Source of the DNA: Sulfopaludibacter sp963835555
GTDB taxonomy: Bacteria; Acidobacteriota; Terriglobia; Bryobacterales; Bryobacteraceae
DNA: 64,000 nucleotides
NCBI GenBank assembly: GCA_963835555.1
Contig: CAWIGC010000041.1
Location: 193,253 to 257,252 of the forward strand
Reading direction: 5' to 3'
Shown here: positions 1 through 9,198 of the stretch, in pieces
How the letters are laid out: each line of letters starts with the position of its first letter
Numbering within the stretch: position 1 is the stretch's first letter
The notes under the pieces: generated by a model
The model's input: only the letters and a program-made list of their open reading frames with translations
Database searches by the model: none
Told to the model about the DNA's origin: nothing
Program-made: the position numbers and the translations under genes

Positions 1-2
1 CG

Positions 3-731
3 GATTGCAAAACGCACGCCGCCGAGTGCGCCTTCCTGGCCGGTCACGACGCGCCGTTGACAAAGGCGCCTGTCGGTGCGGCCGCTGCCGAGACCCTGTA
101 CTGGCAGGCCAAGGCGGCCAACGAACTGGCGCTGCAGGCCTTCTTCCGGCTGGGGCAGCTTCCCGAATCGGTGGAGCTGCATCAGTTGCGGGCGGACATC
201 GCGCGGGCCCAGGGTCAGCATCAGGAGTCGGCCCGGGAGTGGCGCGCCGCCCTCGCGCTGAAGCCCGGGAATCCGGCATTGCAACGCGAACTGGCGGTAT
301 CGCTCTTCCTCGCGGCGGACTTTCAGAACGCGCTCGAACTCACCAGAGAACTGCTGAAGGTCCAGCCGCGTTCACCGGAATTCAACTTCATGGCCGGCGA
401 CAGCCTGCTGCGGCTGGAACAACCCGAGGCCGCCGTGCCCTACCTGCGCGCGGCGCTGGCCGGAGATCCCAAATTGACCGAAGCGGACGCGTCTCTGGGG
501 CTGGCGTTGGCGCGAATCGGGAAGCATGCCGAGGCCATTCCGCACCTGGTGAAAGCGCTCCAATTGGACCAGGATGGAAGCCTGCACTTCCAGCTTGCCG
601 GCGCCTACCGCGCGGCCGGCGAAACCGACCAGGCCAGGGTGACAATGGAAAAATACCGGCAGATCGTGAAACGCGAGCAGGAGACCAAAGCAGAGGTGGC
701 GCGTGAGGCCCAGATTAGCCCGCCGAAGTAA
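3..731 (+). CDS. TPR-repeat protein, 5'-truncated by the window edge
   Basis: The frame is open to the left edge, so the true start lies outside the window; a TTG at 57 is only an internal possibility. The visible ~242 residues are Ala/Leu-rich helix pairs with the spacing of tetratricopeptide repeats (for example EWRAALALKPGNPALQRELA and YLRAALAGDPKLTEADASLG), ending in a charged tail. Such repeats are protein-interaction scaffolds. The start of the visible part (DCKTHAAECAF) has two Cys residues. The next gene, an FG-GAP/CRTAC1 protein, begins 29 bases before this stop, so the two are probably translated together. The same TPR + CRTAC1 pairing recurs at 8.1-10.9 kb. The partner or substrate is unknown. 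Confidence 0.8.
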   Translation, partial: DCKTHAAECAFLAGHDAPLTKAPVGAAAAETLYWQAKAANELALQAFFRLGQLPESVELHQLRADIARAQGQHQESAREWRAALALKPGNPALQRELAVSLFLAADFQNALELTRELLKVQPRSPEFNFMAGDSLLRLEQPEAAVPYLRAALAGDPKLTEADASLGLALARIGKHAEAIPHLVKALQLDQDGSLHFQLAGAYRAAGETDQARVTMEKYRQIVKREQETKAEVAREAQISPPK

Positions 732-2400
732 CCGCCGGACCCCGGCGCGCCTGCCATTCGGTTGGGCGCTCTTGCCCGCGTTGATTTCCGTTTGTTCGTC
801 TGAAACTGCCGCTCCGCCGCCCATCCGTTTCCGCGACGTGGCGGCGCAGGCAGGCGTGGCTTTCGTCCTGGAGAACAGCCCCACCGCGCAGAAGCATCTC
901 ATCGAAACTATGCCCGGCGGCATCGCCGTCTTCGACTACGATGGCGACGGGCGGCCCGATATCTATTTCACCAATGGCGCCGCCATCCCCTCCCTCGAAA
1001 AATCCGCGCCGAAGTATTGGAATCGTCTGTTTCACAACGAAGGCAATTGGAAGTTCCGCGACGTCACCGCACAGGCGGGCGTGGCTGGCGTGGGGTATTC
1101 GATGGGCGCGGCCGCGGCCGACTACGATAACGACGGGCGTCCCGACCTGTTCGTCGCCGGCGTGAATCGCAATACCCTGTACCGCAATCTGGGCAATGGA
1201 AAGTTCGAAGACGTCACCGAAAAGGCCGGAATCAAGAGCGGCGAATGGGCCGTGGCGGCGGGCTGGTTCGATTACGACCGCGACGGCAAACCCGACCTCT
1301 GGGTCGTGCACTACGCCAAATGGTCGCCGGCCTACGACCGCTACTGCGGCGACGCCTCGCGCGGCATCCGGATCTACTGCCATCCGAAATATTTCGAAGG
1401 CCTGGCCAGCACGCTGTACCGCAACCGCGGCGACGGCGCCTTCGAGGACGTCACCGAACGCGCCGGAATCGCAAAGTACCCCGGGCGCGGAATGAGCGTC
1501 TCGTTCGCCGATTACGATGGGGATGGATGGCCCGACGCCTTTGTCACCAACGACAACATGCCGAACTTCCTGTTTCACAACCGGGGCAATGGCACGTTCG
1601 AAGAGGTGGCGCTCGATGCGGGAACCGCGCTGCGCGATGCGGGCAAGCCAGTCGCCAGCATGGGGACCGAGTTCAAAGACTACGACAACGACGGCTTGCC
1701 GGACCTCATTGTCACCGCCCTGGCGGGCGAGACGTTTCCCGTATTCCGCAACGTGGGCAAGGGCAACTTCATCGATGCCACCTACCAGTCCCGGCTGGGC
1801 GTCGCCGCCGTGAAGCATAGCGGCTGGGGACTCGGCCTGTTCGATTTCAATAACGATGGCTGGAAGGACCTGTTCACCGCCAACTCCCACGTCAATGACC
1901 GCGTGGAGTTGTTCGAGCCGGCCGTGTACCGCGAGCCCGATTCCGTATTCGCCAACAGCGGCGGCGCTTTCCGCGATGTCTCGCAAGAGGCCGGGCTCAC
2001 TCTGGTGAGGGCGCATCGCGGCGCGGCATTCGCCGATTTCAACGGCGATGGGCGGATCGATGCGGTCGTCTCGGCACTCGGAGAGCCGGCGGAGTTGTGG
2101 GAGAACATCAGCCCCGGCGGCCTCCACTGGATCGAGTTGCGCCTCGTAGGCTCGAAGTCCGCTCGCGAAGGAATCGGAGCGCAGGTCCGCATCGGGACCC
2201 AATACGCGGAAATGACCACCACCGTTGGATACGCATCCTCGGCGGACGTGCCGCTCCATTTTGGATTGGGTACCGCCGCCACGGTCCCCAAGATCCAGAT
2301 CCGCTGGCCGGGCGGCGCGCTCCAGACCCTGACGGACATAAAAGCGGACCGAGTCGTCGAGGTAACCGAGCCCGCCTCTCCGCCTTCCCGCGGCCGTTAG
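703..2400 (+). CDS. CRTAC1 / ASPIC-UnbV family FG-GAP repeat protein, exported
   Basis: 565 residues from a GTG start that overlaps the upstream TPR gene. The N-terminus is basic, followed by a hydrophobic stretch (WALLPALISV) and a Cys, so it is probably exported, perhaps as a lipoprotein. The body has many FG-GAP/VCBS-type calcium-binding loops of the form DYDGDGRPDIYF, DYDNDGRPDLFV, DYDRDGKPDLWV and DFNNDGWKDLFT, typical of an integrin-alpha-like beta-propeller. The last ~80 residues match the ASPIC/UnbV domain (HWIELRLVGSKSAREGIGAQ, then the HFGLG and IRWPGG motifs). The family is common in Acidobacteriota and its molecular role is poorly defined; extracellular binding of proteins or glycans is the usual suggestion. 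The gene ends convergently, overlapping the next minus-strand gene by 4 bases. Confidence 0.85.
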   Translation: MRPRLARRSNRRTPARLPFGWALLPALISVCSSETAAPPPIRFRDVAAQAGVAFVLENSPTAQKHLIETMPGGIAVFDYDGDGRPDIYFTNGAAIPSLEKSAPKYWNRLFHNEGNWKFRDVTAQAGVAGVGYSMGAAAADYDNDGRPDLFVAGVNRNTLYRNLGNGKFEDVTEKAGIKSGEWAVAAGWFDYDRDGKPDLWVVHYAKWSPAYDRYCGDASRGIRIYCHPKYFEGLASTLYRNRGDGAFEDVTERAGIAKYPGRGMSVSFADYDGDGWPDAFVTNDNMPNFLFHNRGNGTFEEVALDAGTALRDAGKPVASMGTEFKDYDNDGLPDLIVTALAGETFPVFRNVGKGNFIDATYQSRLGVAAVKHSGWGLGLFDFNNDGWKDLFTANSHVNDRVELFEPAVYREPDSVFANSGGAFRDVSQEAGLTLVRAHRGAAFADFNGDGRIDAVVSALGEPAELWENISPGGLHWIELRLVGSKSAREGIGAQVRIGTQYAEMTTTVGYASSADVPLHFGLGTAATVPKIQIRWPGGALQTLTDIKADRVVEVTEPASPPSRGR

Positions 2401-4280
2401 TTCTTGTTCAACCGTGCCCGCACGTCTTGCAGCATGCGCTGTGCGGGCGCAAACGCGGGGTCCAGCTTCAGCGCCGCTTCAAGCTCGCTTTGCGCTTCCG
2501 GAAACCGCGACAGACGGGCCAGCATCAGGGCCATCTTCGTATGCACGTCCGCATCCGGCGGACGGTATTCCATTGAGGCGCGGTATCGCTCCAGAGCCTG
2601 CTCGTTGTTCCCGGACTTCGCCAGCGCGTCCCCCCACAGATACAGCGCGTCACCCAGGTGTCCGCGGGTCTTGCTGTCATCCGGCCGCTGCTCCAGCACC
2701 TTCTGAAATCCGGCCGCGGCGGCATCCCATTCCCCGCGCGCCGCCTGCACACTGGCCAGGGCGAAGCGCGCGTCTGTGTAACCCCCATCCAGCGCCAGCG
2801 CCGCCTGGAACTGCTCTTCGGCCTCCGCGAGTTTGCCCGCCGAGAACAGCGCCGTGCCCAGTTCGGTCGCGGCCACCACGCTCGTCGGGTCGGACTTGCG
2901 CGCGGCCTGGAAATAGGGGATCGCGCCCGCCGCATCGCCCTTATTCAGCAGAGATTCGGCCAGGTCATAGTTGGCCGTGAAATCCGCGGGATACTTTTGC
3001 AGCCGCTGGCGCACCAGGCCCTCCTGCAAAGCGGCACGCTGGTCGCCTGGCGCCGTGGGCAGCACCTGCAGCCAAAGATGACCCATTTCGTTGGTGGATT
3101 CATTACCGCCCTTCACCTCGCGCGGCGGATTAAAAGGGTTCCGGACGTTCCCCGCTGAGTTGTCGTAGTGGTAGCGCATCGAAACCACGCTGCCGCGGGG
3201 TAGAAAAATCGGCTGCTTAAACCGAAACACGCCCTGCCAGTTGAGATCCCAATTGGGAATCCGGATCAACCACCTGCGACTCCCGTCCGGAAGGGTGGCG
3301 TAGCCCTCCATCAGCTTTCCCAGATAGTGAGCATGCGGGTAGACCGCCAGCACGTTGACGTCGAGCGGCAGCTTGATATCGTCGGTGAGCAGAAAATCTT
3401 TCTCGCCGGGGGGAATGTCGATGGCGGAATCGTGCTCCAACTGAACCAGCATCGGAAACGTCTTCTGCGGCTGGCCGGTGAAATACAGGCCAATCATGGG
3501 ACTGATCGTTTCCGGCTTGCCGGTGGGCCGAAGGTGCACATTCAGGATCAGGTTCATGCCCGGATTGGCGCGCCAGGCCATGCCATCGGGCTCCACCACC
3601 GGCTCGCTACCGGGCTTCCAGGAGAGGAAGTGGCCGTCCGGGTCGAACGTGTCCTCTTCGATATTGAGATCCATGCCGCCAAATCCGCCGCCGGAGACCT
3701 TCTCCTGCCGCGTCGAGGCGCCGGAGCGGTCAATGATCACATTCGCGTGATGGAACGCCTTGGAATTGCCGGGACGCACTTCGATCGCTTTGACCCAGCG
3801 GGTGGTGGTGATCGGAACCGGCAGAATGAAATTCCAGAAGATCTCGTTGCCATCCGCCGGAAGCTGGAACGGCCGCGAGACGCGCAGAATCAGGTCGGGC
3901 GGGCCGAGTTGCCATTCATCCACGAACTTCGGTGGCGGCGGCGTGCGGCCCGTCCCCAGCGGCATGCCCTGCTTCACCCACTCCTGAATCAACTGGATTT
4001 CCGAATCCGTCAGGCGGCGCTGTTCGGCGAATTCACCGTGTCCCGGCTCCGGCAGCCACGGGGGCATATAGCGGCTTCCCGTGACCGTGGCAACCAGGGC
4101 CGCGCGGCGTTTGACGTCCTCATAGCTCAAAAGCGAAAACGGCGCGGATTCCCCGGGACGATGGCACGGCGCGCAGTTGCGGTACACAATCGCCGCTATG
4201 TGCTGGTTGAACGTCACCGGCGCAGCGGCAGCAAAACTCGCGATAAAAAAGAAAAGAGCGATGGCGCGGCGGGCGGCCAT
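2397..4280 (-). CDS. exported cytochrome c-like / copper type II monooxygenase-like / TPR fusion protein
   Basis: The chosen ATG at 4280 opens directly into a signal peptide (MAARRAIALFFFIASFAAAA); the frame stays open upstream to 4361, but that extension looks unlike a signal sequence. After cleavage comes a single haem-c motif in CAPCHRPGESAPF with a Met-rich follow-up (YMPPWLPEPGH), a planctomycete/acidobacterial type of cytochrome domain. The middle ~300 residues carry His pairs and single His/Met sites (FHHANV, YPHAHYLG, MRYHYDNS, EMGHLWLQV) that resemble the copper type II ascorbate-dependent monooxygenase fold. The C-terminal ~170 residues are TPR repeats. It is likely periplasmic. The redox substrate is unknown, and monooxygenase activity is inferred from fold resemblance only. 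Confidence 0.75.
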   Translation of the reverse strand: MAARRAIALFFFIASFAAAAPVTFNQHIAAIVYRNCAPCHRPGESAPFSLLSYEDVKRRAALVATVTGSRYMPPWLPEPGHGEFAEQRRLTDSEIQLIQEWVKQGMPLGTGRTPPPPKFVDEWQLGPPDLILRVSRPFQLPADGNEIFWNFILPVPITTTRWVKAIEVRPGNSKAFHHANVIIDRSGASTRQEKVSGGGFGGMDLNIEEDTFDPDGHFLSWKPGSEPVVEPDGMAWRANPGMNLILNVHLRPTGKPETISPMIGLYFTGQPQKTFPMLVQLEHDSAIDIPPGEKDFLLTDDIKLPLDVNVLAVYPHAHYLGKLMEGYATLPDGSRRWLIRIPNWDLNWQGVFRFKQPIFLPRGSVVSMRYHYDNSAGNVRNPFNPPREVKGGNESTNEMGHLWLQVLPTAPGDQRAALQEGLVRQRLQKYPADFTANYDLAESLLNKGDAAGAIPYFQAARKSDPTSVVAATELGTALFSAGKLAEAEEQFQAALALDGGYTDARFALASVQAARGEWDAAAAGFQKVLEQRPDDSKTRGHLGDALYLWGDALAKSGNNEQALERYRASMEYRPPDADVHTKMALMLARLSRFPEAQSELEAALKLDPAFAPAQRMLQDVRARLNKN

Positions 4281-4485
4281 TTCAAGGATTTTACCATGCG
4301 CACACGCGCACCGTTCTTTCGCGTGTTTGGACCCGCGAAACTCGTGCCGGCTCGCCCGCAATAATAAGTTCGACCTTCGAACAGCGACGTAACCTAAGCC
4401 CTACCGGAAAAACCCAACCGTTATCGATCGTACATTCGCCGCAAATTCCATTGAGCTGATTCCACAAATCTTTTATCGCCGTCTA

Positions 4486-4515
4486 TTGACAAAACCGGCA
4501 ACTCTCGGTTACAGT
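4486..4515 (+). promoter_or_regulatory. candidate sigma-70 promoter for the first TonB receptor
   Basis: TTGACA at 4486-4491 and TACAGT at 4510-4515 are separated by 18 bases, in a locally AT-richer stretch about 60 bases upstream of the receptor start at 4578. The -35 box is a perfect consensus and the -10 box matches at four of six positions. No transcript data support it. Confidence 0.45.
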
Positions 4516-4577
4516 CTCTCAAAGTTTAACTCTCGAACTTTACTTTGGGGTGGGTCGGGGGAAGGGATGGGGATACG

Positions 4578-7500
4578 ATGAAACCAAGTTTGTTCGTCGC
4601 TGCCGCGTTGCTGTTTTGCGTGAATTTCGCCTTCGGGCAGCAGATTTCAGGTAGCATCACCGGCGTGGTCAGGGACAGCCAGCAGGCGGCAGTCGCCAAC
4701 GCTAAAGTTTCACTCAACAGCAAAGAACAGGGAACCTCCCGCGAGGGGGTCACTGCGCCCGACGGTTCCTTTGTCTTCGCACAGGTTCAACCCGGCACTT
4801 ACCTGTTAACGGTCGAGGCGCCCGGCTTCAAGAAGTTCGAACAAACCGATATCAAGGTCTTCGCCAATGACCGCGTGAGTGCGGGGGATATCACCCTCAG
4901 CGTGGGTGCTCTGAGTGAAACGGTCACGGTGGAAGCCGAAACTGCGGCCGTACAAACCGCCAGCGCCGAACGCGCCGGAGTGCTGACATCCCGCCAGGTA
5001 ACCGACCTCGCCGAAACCGGACGAAGCGTGTTCGACCTGACGCGCGTCTTACCCGGCGTCGTGTATACCGGCGGACTCGGCGGCATCCAGGCCAACGGGA
5101 ATCGCGGCAACCAGAACAACTTCACGCTCGATGGCGTCACCAACGTCGATACCGGCTCCAATGGCGGCACCCTCGCCACCACCAATATCGACATGATCGC
5201 CGAAATGAAGGTCATCACCAACTCGCAGCCCGCCGAGTTCGGACGTTCCTCCGGCGCGCAAATCGAAGTGGTCACCAAGTCCGGTACCAAGGACTTTCAT
5301 GGAACCGGGTATTTCTTCCACCGCAACGAAGACCTCAACGCCAATAGCTGGCGCAACAATGTCGATGGGCGCGGCAAAGACCCCTATCGCTACAACACCG
5401 AAGGCTTCAACCTGGGCGGACCGGCGTTCATTCCCGGCAAGTTCAACCGCAACCGCGACAAGCTCTTCTTCTTCGTCGGCGTCGAGTGGCAGGGCCAGTT
5501 GGTGCCCCAGGGACTGCATAACGTCACCGTCCCCACTACCGCCGAACGCCAGGGCGATTTCTCGCAAACGCATGACGGCGGAACCTTCGCGCCCAATATC
5601 ACCATCTTCGACCCCGCCAACGGCAAGGCGCCCTTCCCCGGCAACATCATCCCCAAGAATCGGATCAATCCGGACGGCGCCAAGATCCTGAACTTTTATC
5701 CCCAGCCGAATGCGCCCGGCATCGATCCCTCCTACAACTACCAGACGTCGCTCTCGAACCAGTATCCCCGCCGTGAAGAGATCTACCGCGGCGACTACAA
5801 CCTGAACGATAAGTGGCGGGTCTATGCGCGTTTCATTCGCAACGCGGACGAAACCAGCATGCAGTACGGGCAGTGGAACGCAAGCTATAACATTCCGTTC
5901 GGCCCCATGAGCTTTGGCGCGCCCGGATGGTCTTACGTCACCAACGTCACCACCATCATCAACCCCACGCTCACCAATGAATTCGTGTTCGGTTCTTCCC
6001 GTAACGACCTGCACATCACGCCGATTACTGACGCCTTCGATGCCAGCAAACTGAATCTCTCCTACCAGATGCCGTTTCCGAATGCCGACAAGCTCCACCT
6101 GATCCAGAACTGGAATTTCGGCGGCGTACCCAACGCGCCCACGACCGGTTTCGCCGGCACGCCCTTCTTGAATTTCAACCACACCTACGACATCACCGAT
6201 AGCATTGCGAAGGTCCACAACACCCACACCATCAAAGCCGGAGTCTACCTCCACAAGAGCCTCAAAGACCAGACTGCCTTCACCTCCGTCAACGGAAACA
6301 TCCGGTTCGACCGCGACGCCAATAACCCCAGCGATGCCAATTGGGCCTTCGCCAATGCCCTCCTCGGAAACTTCGATACGCTCCAGCAATCCAATCAGGT
6401 TCTCAACGGGCAGTACCGTTCCTGGAACGTCGAATGGTATGTGCAGGACAACTGGCGCGCCACCCAGAAACTCACGCTGGAATACGGAATGCGCTTCTAC
6501 TGGGTGCAGCCGCAATACGATGCGGCGCTCCAGACCTCCGCCTGGAATCCGGGCCTCTACGATCCGGCCTCCGCCGCGGTGCTCCGAACCGCCGGGCTGA
6601 ACGCCTCTGGCCAGCGCGTCTCCATCAATCCGTTGACAGGCGAAGTCGGCCCCGCCGCGCTGATCGGTTCCATCGTGAATACCGGCAAGGGATTTGTGAA
6701 CGGGATTTACGCCAACGGCATGGGGCGCGCCGGACAGAACTATCCCAAAGGCCTCATGGCCGATCGCGGCATTCAGTACGCCCCGCGCATCGGTGCTGCC
6801 TACCAGATCGATACCAAAACCGTGGTCCGCGCCGGCGGCGGCATTTTCTACGACCGCCTGCAGGGCAATCCGGTGTTCGACATGCTGCCGAATCCGCCCT
6901 CCACCATCATTCCCCAGTTCTATTACGGAAACCTCTCGGCCATTCCGCCCGCCTCGGCCGGCACCTTCTTCCCCGCCGGCGTGGTGGGGTTCGACGAGTC
7001 CGGAAATATTCCGACCACCTATAACTGGAATATCACGGTCCAGCGCGAACTACCCTTTGCCGTGCTCCTGGACGTCGGGTATGTGGGCTCGATTTCAAAC
7101 CACGACCTGTATCGCCTCAATGAGAACACCATCCCGCTCGGCGCAGCCTGGCTGCCGCAGAATCAGGATCCCCTCAACCCCAATCCCAAGTTCGATGGAA
7201 CCACCTCCAACCAGCCCAACTTCTATCGCCCCTTCCTCGGCTACAGCAACACCACGGACTATGGATTTGGAGCGAATTCCAATTACAACGCACTGCAGGT
7301 GGCCGGGCACCGCCGTTTCGGAAAGAGCCTGACCTTTGACGTTGCCTACACCTGGTCGAAGGTAATGGGCGTGGCGGATGGCGACGGCACCACCGTGACT
7401 CCGTTCCAGACTCGCATCGCCGATTACGGTCCGCTGTCCTATGACCGCACCCACGTGCTCGTGTTCAACTACGTCTACAACCTGCCGGAGTTCGTGACAT

Positions 7501-8060
7501 CCAAAAGTGCGCTCGGCAGAGTCGGCGCAGCCGTTGTCAATAGCTGGCAGATTTCCGGCATCACCACCTTCATGACCGGTGCGCCCACCAACCTCGGAGT
7601 CTCGGTCAGCGGCATCGGCAATCTCAACGAGCGCTACACCGGTTCGCCCGACGTCGGCCCCCGCATCGTCATGAACGATCCGCCCTCTTACCCCAAGGGC
7701 ATCTATCAGTGGATGAGCGGCGCCGGCCTCGCCATGCCCGCCGTCAAAGGCAGCAAAGGCTTCGATTCGGCCCGCGACGCTTTCCGCCAGCCCGGCGATA
7801 ACGATTGGGACATTTCGACATTTAAGAACTTCCCCATCAAGCGCGAAGGCACCTACCTCCAGTTGCGCGTCGAGATGTATAACGCCTTCAATCACCCGCG
7901 GTTTAACGCCTTCAACACCAGCGCCCAGTTCAGCCAGGCCGGCCAGCTCATCAACACCCCGGCGGCCCTCGGCGGAACCGGCGGACGCTTCGGATTCGGC
8001 GCGCTCACCGGCACCGCTCCGGCGCGCGTGATTCAACTCGCCGCCAAATTCTACTTTTAG
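4578..8060 (+). CDS. TonB-dependent receptor, Oar type, with N-terminal carboxypeptidase-regulatory domain
   Basis: About 1160 residues. I prefer the ATG at 4578, which opens with MKPSLFVAAALLFCVNFAFG, a clean signal peptide; the frame also contains an upstream ATG at 4545. Next comes a CarboxypepD_reg/CNA-B-like domain (ITGVVRDSQQAAVANAKVSL), then a TonB plug region (NFTLDGVTNVDTGSNGG, EFGRSSGAQIEVVTKSGT) and a long outer-membrane beta-barrel with aromatic-rich strands. It ends in aromatic KFYF, as expected for BAM insertion. The family imports large substrates, often glycan or protein breakdown products, across the outer membrane using TonB energy. The substrate cannot be read from the sequence. 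Members of this size are hallmarks of Acidobacteriota. A good promoter precedes it. Confidence 0.9.
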   Translation: MKPSLFVAAALLFCVNFAFGQQISGSITGVVRDSQQAAVANAKVSLNSKEQGTSREGVTAPDGSFVFAQVQPGTYLLTVEAPGFKKFEQTDIKVFANDRVSAGDITLSVGALSETVTVEAETAAVQTASAERAGVLTSRQVTDLAETGRSVFDLTRVLPGVVYTGGLGGIQANGNRGNQNNFTLDGVTNVDTGSNGGTLATTNIDMIAEMKVITNSQPAEFGRSSGAQIEVVTKSGTKDFHGTGYFFHRNEDLNANSWRNNVDGRGKDPYRYNTEGFNLGGPAFIPGKFNRNRDKLFFFVGVEWQGQLVPQGLHNVTVPTTAERQGDFSQTHDGGTFAPNITIFDPANGKAPFPGNIIPKNRINPDGAKILNFYPQPNAPGIDPSYNYQTSLSNQYPRREEIYRGDYNLNDKWRVYARFIRNADETSMQYGQWNASYNIPFGPMSFGAPGWSYVTNVTTIINPTLTNEFVFGSSRNDLHITPITDAFDASKLNLSYQMPFPNADKLHLIQNWNFGGVPNAPTTGFAGTPFLNFNHTYDITDSIAKVHNTHTIKAGVYLHKSLKDQTAFTSVNGNIRFDRDANNPSDANWAFANALLGNFDTLQQSNQVLNGQYRSWNVEWYVQDNWRATQKLTLEYGMRFYWVQPQYDAALQTSAWNPGLYDPASAAVLRTAGLNASGQRVSINPLTGEVGPAALIGSIVNTGKGFVNGIYANGMGRAGQNYPKGLMADRGIQYAPRIGAAYQIDTKTVVRAGGGIFYDRLQGNPVFDMLPNPPSTIIPQFYYGNLSAIPPASAGTFFPAGVVGFDESGNIPTTYNWNITVQRELPFAVLLDVGYVGSISNHDLYRLNENTIPLGAAWLPQNQDPLNPNPKFDGTTSNQPNFYRPFLGYSNTTDYGFGANSNYNALQVAGHRRFGKSLTFDVAYTWSKVMGVADGDGTTVTPFQTRIADYGPLSYDRTHVLVFNYVYNLPEFVTSKSALGRVGAAVVNSWQISGITTFMTGAPTNLGVSVSGIGNLNERYTGSPDVGPRIVMNDPPSYPKGIYQWMSGAGLAMPAVKGSKGFDSARDAFRQPGDNDWDISTFKNFPIKREGTYLQLRVEMYNAFNHPRFNAFNTSAQFSQAGQLINTPAALGGTGGRFGFGALTGTAPARVIQLAAKFYF

Positions 8061-8094
8061 CGGCCGGCGCGCGGCCGGACTATACTAATCAGGA

Positions 8095-9198
8095 ATGCTC
8101 GGCGAGCTGTTCTTCGGTCTCCTCCTGGCCGCCGTTCCGCAGAATCTGCTGGACGGCGGCCGGACTGCGCTTCAGGCCGGCGATCTTGCCCGGGCCGAGC
8201 AAAACTTTCGCGCCTACCTCAATGACCATCCGGATTCCGCCGAGGCCCTCTCGAACCTCGGAGTCATCTCCGCGCGCCGCGAACAGTTTCGCGAGGCTGC
8301 CGGGTTCTACACCAAAGCCCTCCAGGCCGATCCCACGCTGACCCCCGTCCACTTCAATCTCGCCGTAGCCTTGGGACGGCTCAACCGGTATCCCGCCGCG
8401 GAGGAGCACCTGCGCGTGTTTCTGAAGGTGTATCCGCAAGAGCCGCGGGCACGCCAGTTGCTCGGATTGTGCCTCACCGAAAGCGGCGATTTCCGCGGCG
8501 CGCTCGCAGAGCTAGAGGCCTCCTACAAACTGAATCCGAAAGACACCAGCATTCTCTACTCGCTCGCCTATGCCAACGCGCGCGCCGGTGACGTGCAGCG
8601 CGCGGCGGATCTGTTGCGGCGCTCGGAAGCCGATCCGGCACAGGCGAAGCTCATCGAAGGCCTCATCGAGTACCGGCGCGGACGCTTCGCGGAGGCCAAG
8701 GCCCTCTTCCAGGACGTTTTGGCCCGGCAGCCCGAAAGTGTCCCCGCCCTCACGGCGCTCGGCCGTCTGGAACTTCTGGACCACAACGACGCGCCGGCCA
8801 TGCGGCTCTTGGAACACGCGCTCCGCGGAAATCCGGCGGATGCGGAATCTACTTACCAGCTCGGCGTGCTGTACGACCGCAACGGCCGGTCCGCTGACGC
8901 CGTCAAACTGCTGCGCCGCGCCATTACCCTGCGCGCGGATTACGCCGACCCGCACTATCAACTCGGACGGATTGCGTTGGAGAAAAAGGAGTACCCGGCA
9001 GCTCTGGCCGAGTTGGAACTGGCGCGCCGCCTGCTGCCCGATCAGGAGGCGATTCGCCTGGCGCTGGGACGCGCCTATCAGGCCCTCGGCCGCGATGCCG
9101 ACGCCAAAGCGGAGTTCGCGGAAGTGCGGCGGCTCAAGGCGGCAGTCATCGAGCGCGACCGGCAGCGTGTCGAGTCCGACGCGCTGATGAAGCCGTGA
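8095..9198 (+). CDS. TPR-repeat protein
   Basis: 367 residues starting MLGELFFGLLLAAVPQ, a short hydrophobic N-terminus that may be a signal peptide or anchor. The rest is a continuous array of roughly nine 34-residue tetratricopeptide units (RAEQNFRAYLNDHPDSAEAL, FYTKALQADPTLTPVHFNLA, LLRRAITLRADYADPHYQLG). Its stop shares four bases (GTGA) with the next start, so it is translationally coupled to the CRTAC1 protein. The pair repeats the arrangement at the left edge of the window and suggests a periplasmic scaffold plus a surface propeller. It follows the TonB receptor by 34 bases and may be co-transcribed with it. Confidence 0.85.
   Translation: MLGELFFGLLLAAVPQNLLDGGRTALQAGDLARAEQNFRAYLNDHPDSAEALSNLGVISARREQFREAAGFYTKALQADPTLTPVHFNLAVALGRLNRYPAAEEHLRVFLKVYPQEPRARQLLGLCLTESGDFRGALAELEASYKLNPKDTSILYSLAYANARAGDVQRAADLLRRSEADPAQAKLIEGLIEYRRGRFAEAKALFQDVLARQPESVPALTALGRLELLDHNDAPAMRLLEHALRGNPADAESTYQLGVLYDRNGRSADAVKLLRRAITLRADYADPHYQLGRIALEKKEYPAALAELELARRLLPDQEAIRLALGRAYQALGRDADAKAEFAEVRRLKAAVIERDRQRVESDALMKP

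Noticed and set aside
715..2259. Long minus-strand open frame opposite the CRTAC1 gene
   Set aside because: Its composition mirrors the repeated Asp-rich codons of the plus-strand FG-GAP gene; no family motif, no RBS. A GC-rich antisense shadow.
5049..6515. 488-codon minus-strand frame inside the TonB receptor
   Set aside because: Antisense shadow of a clearly real receptor gene; no domain-like sequence.
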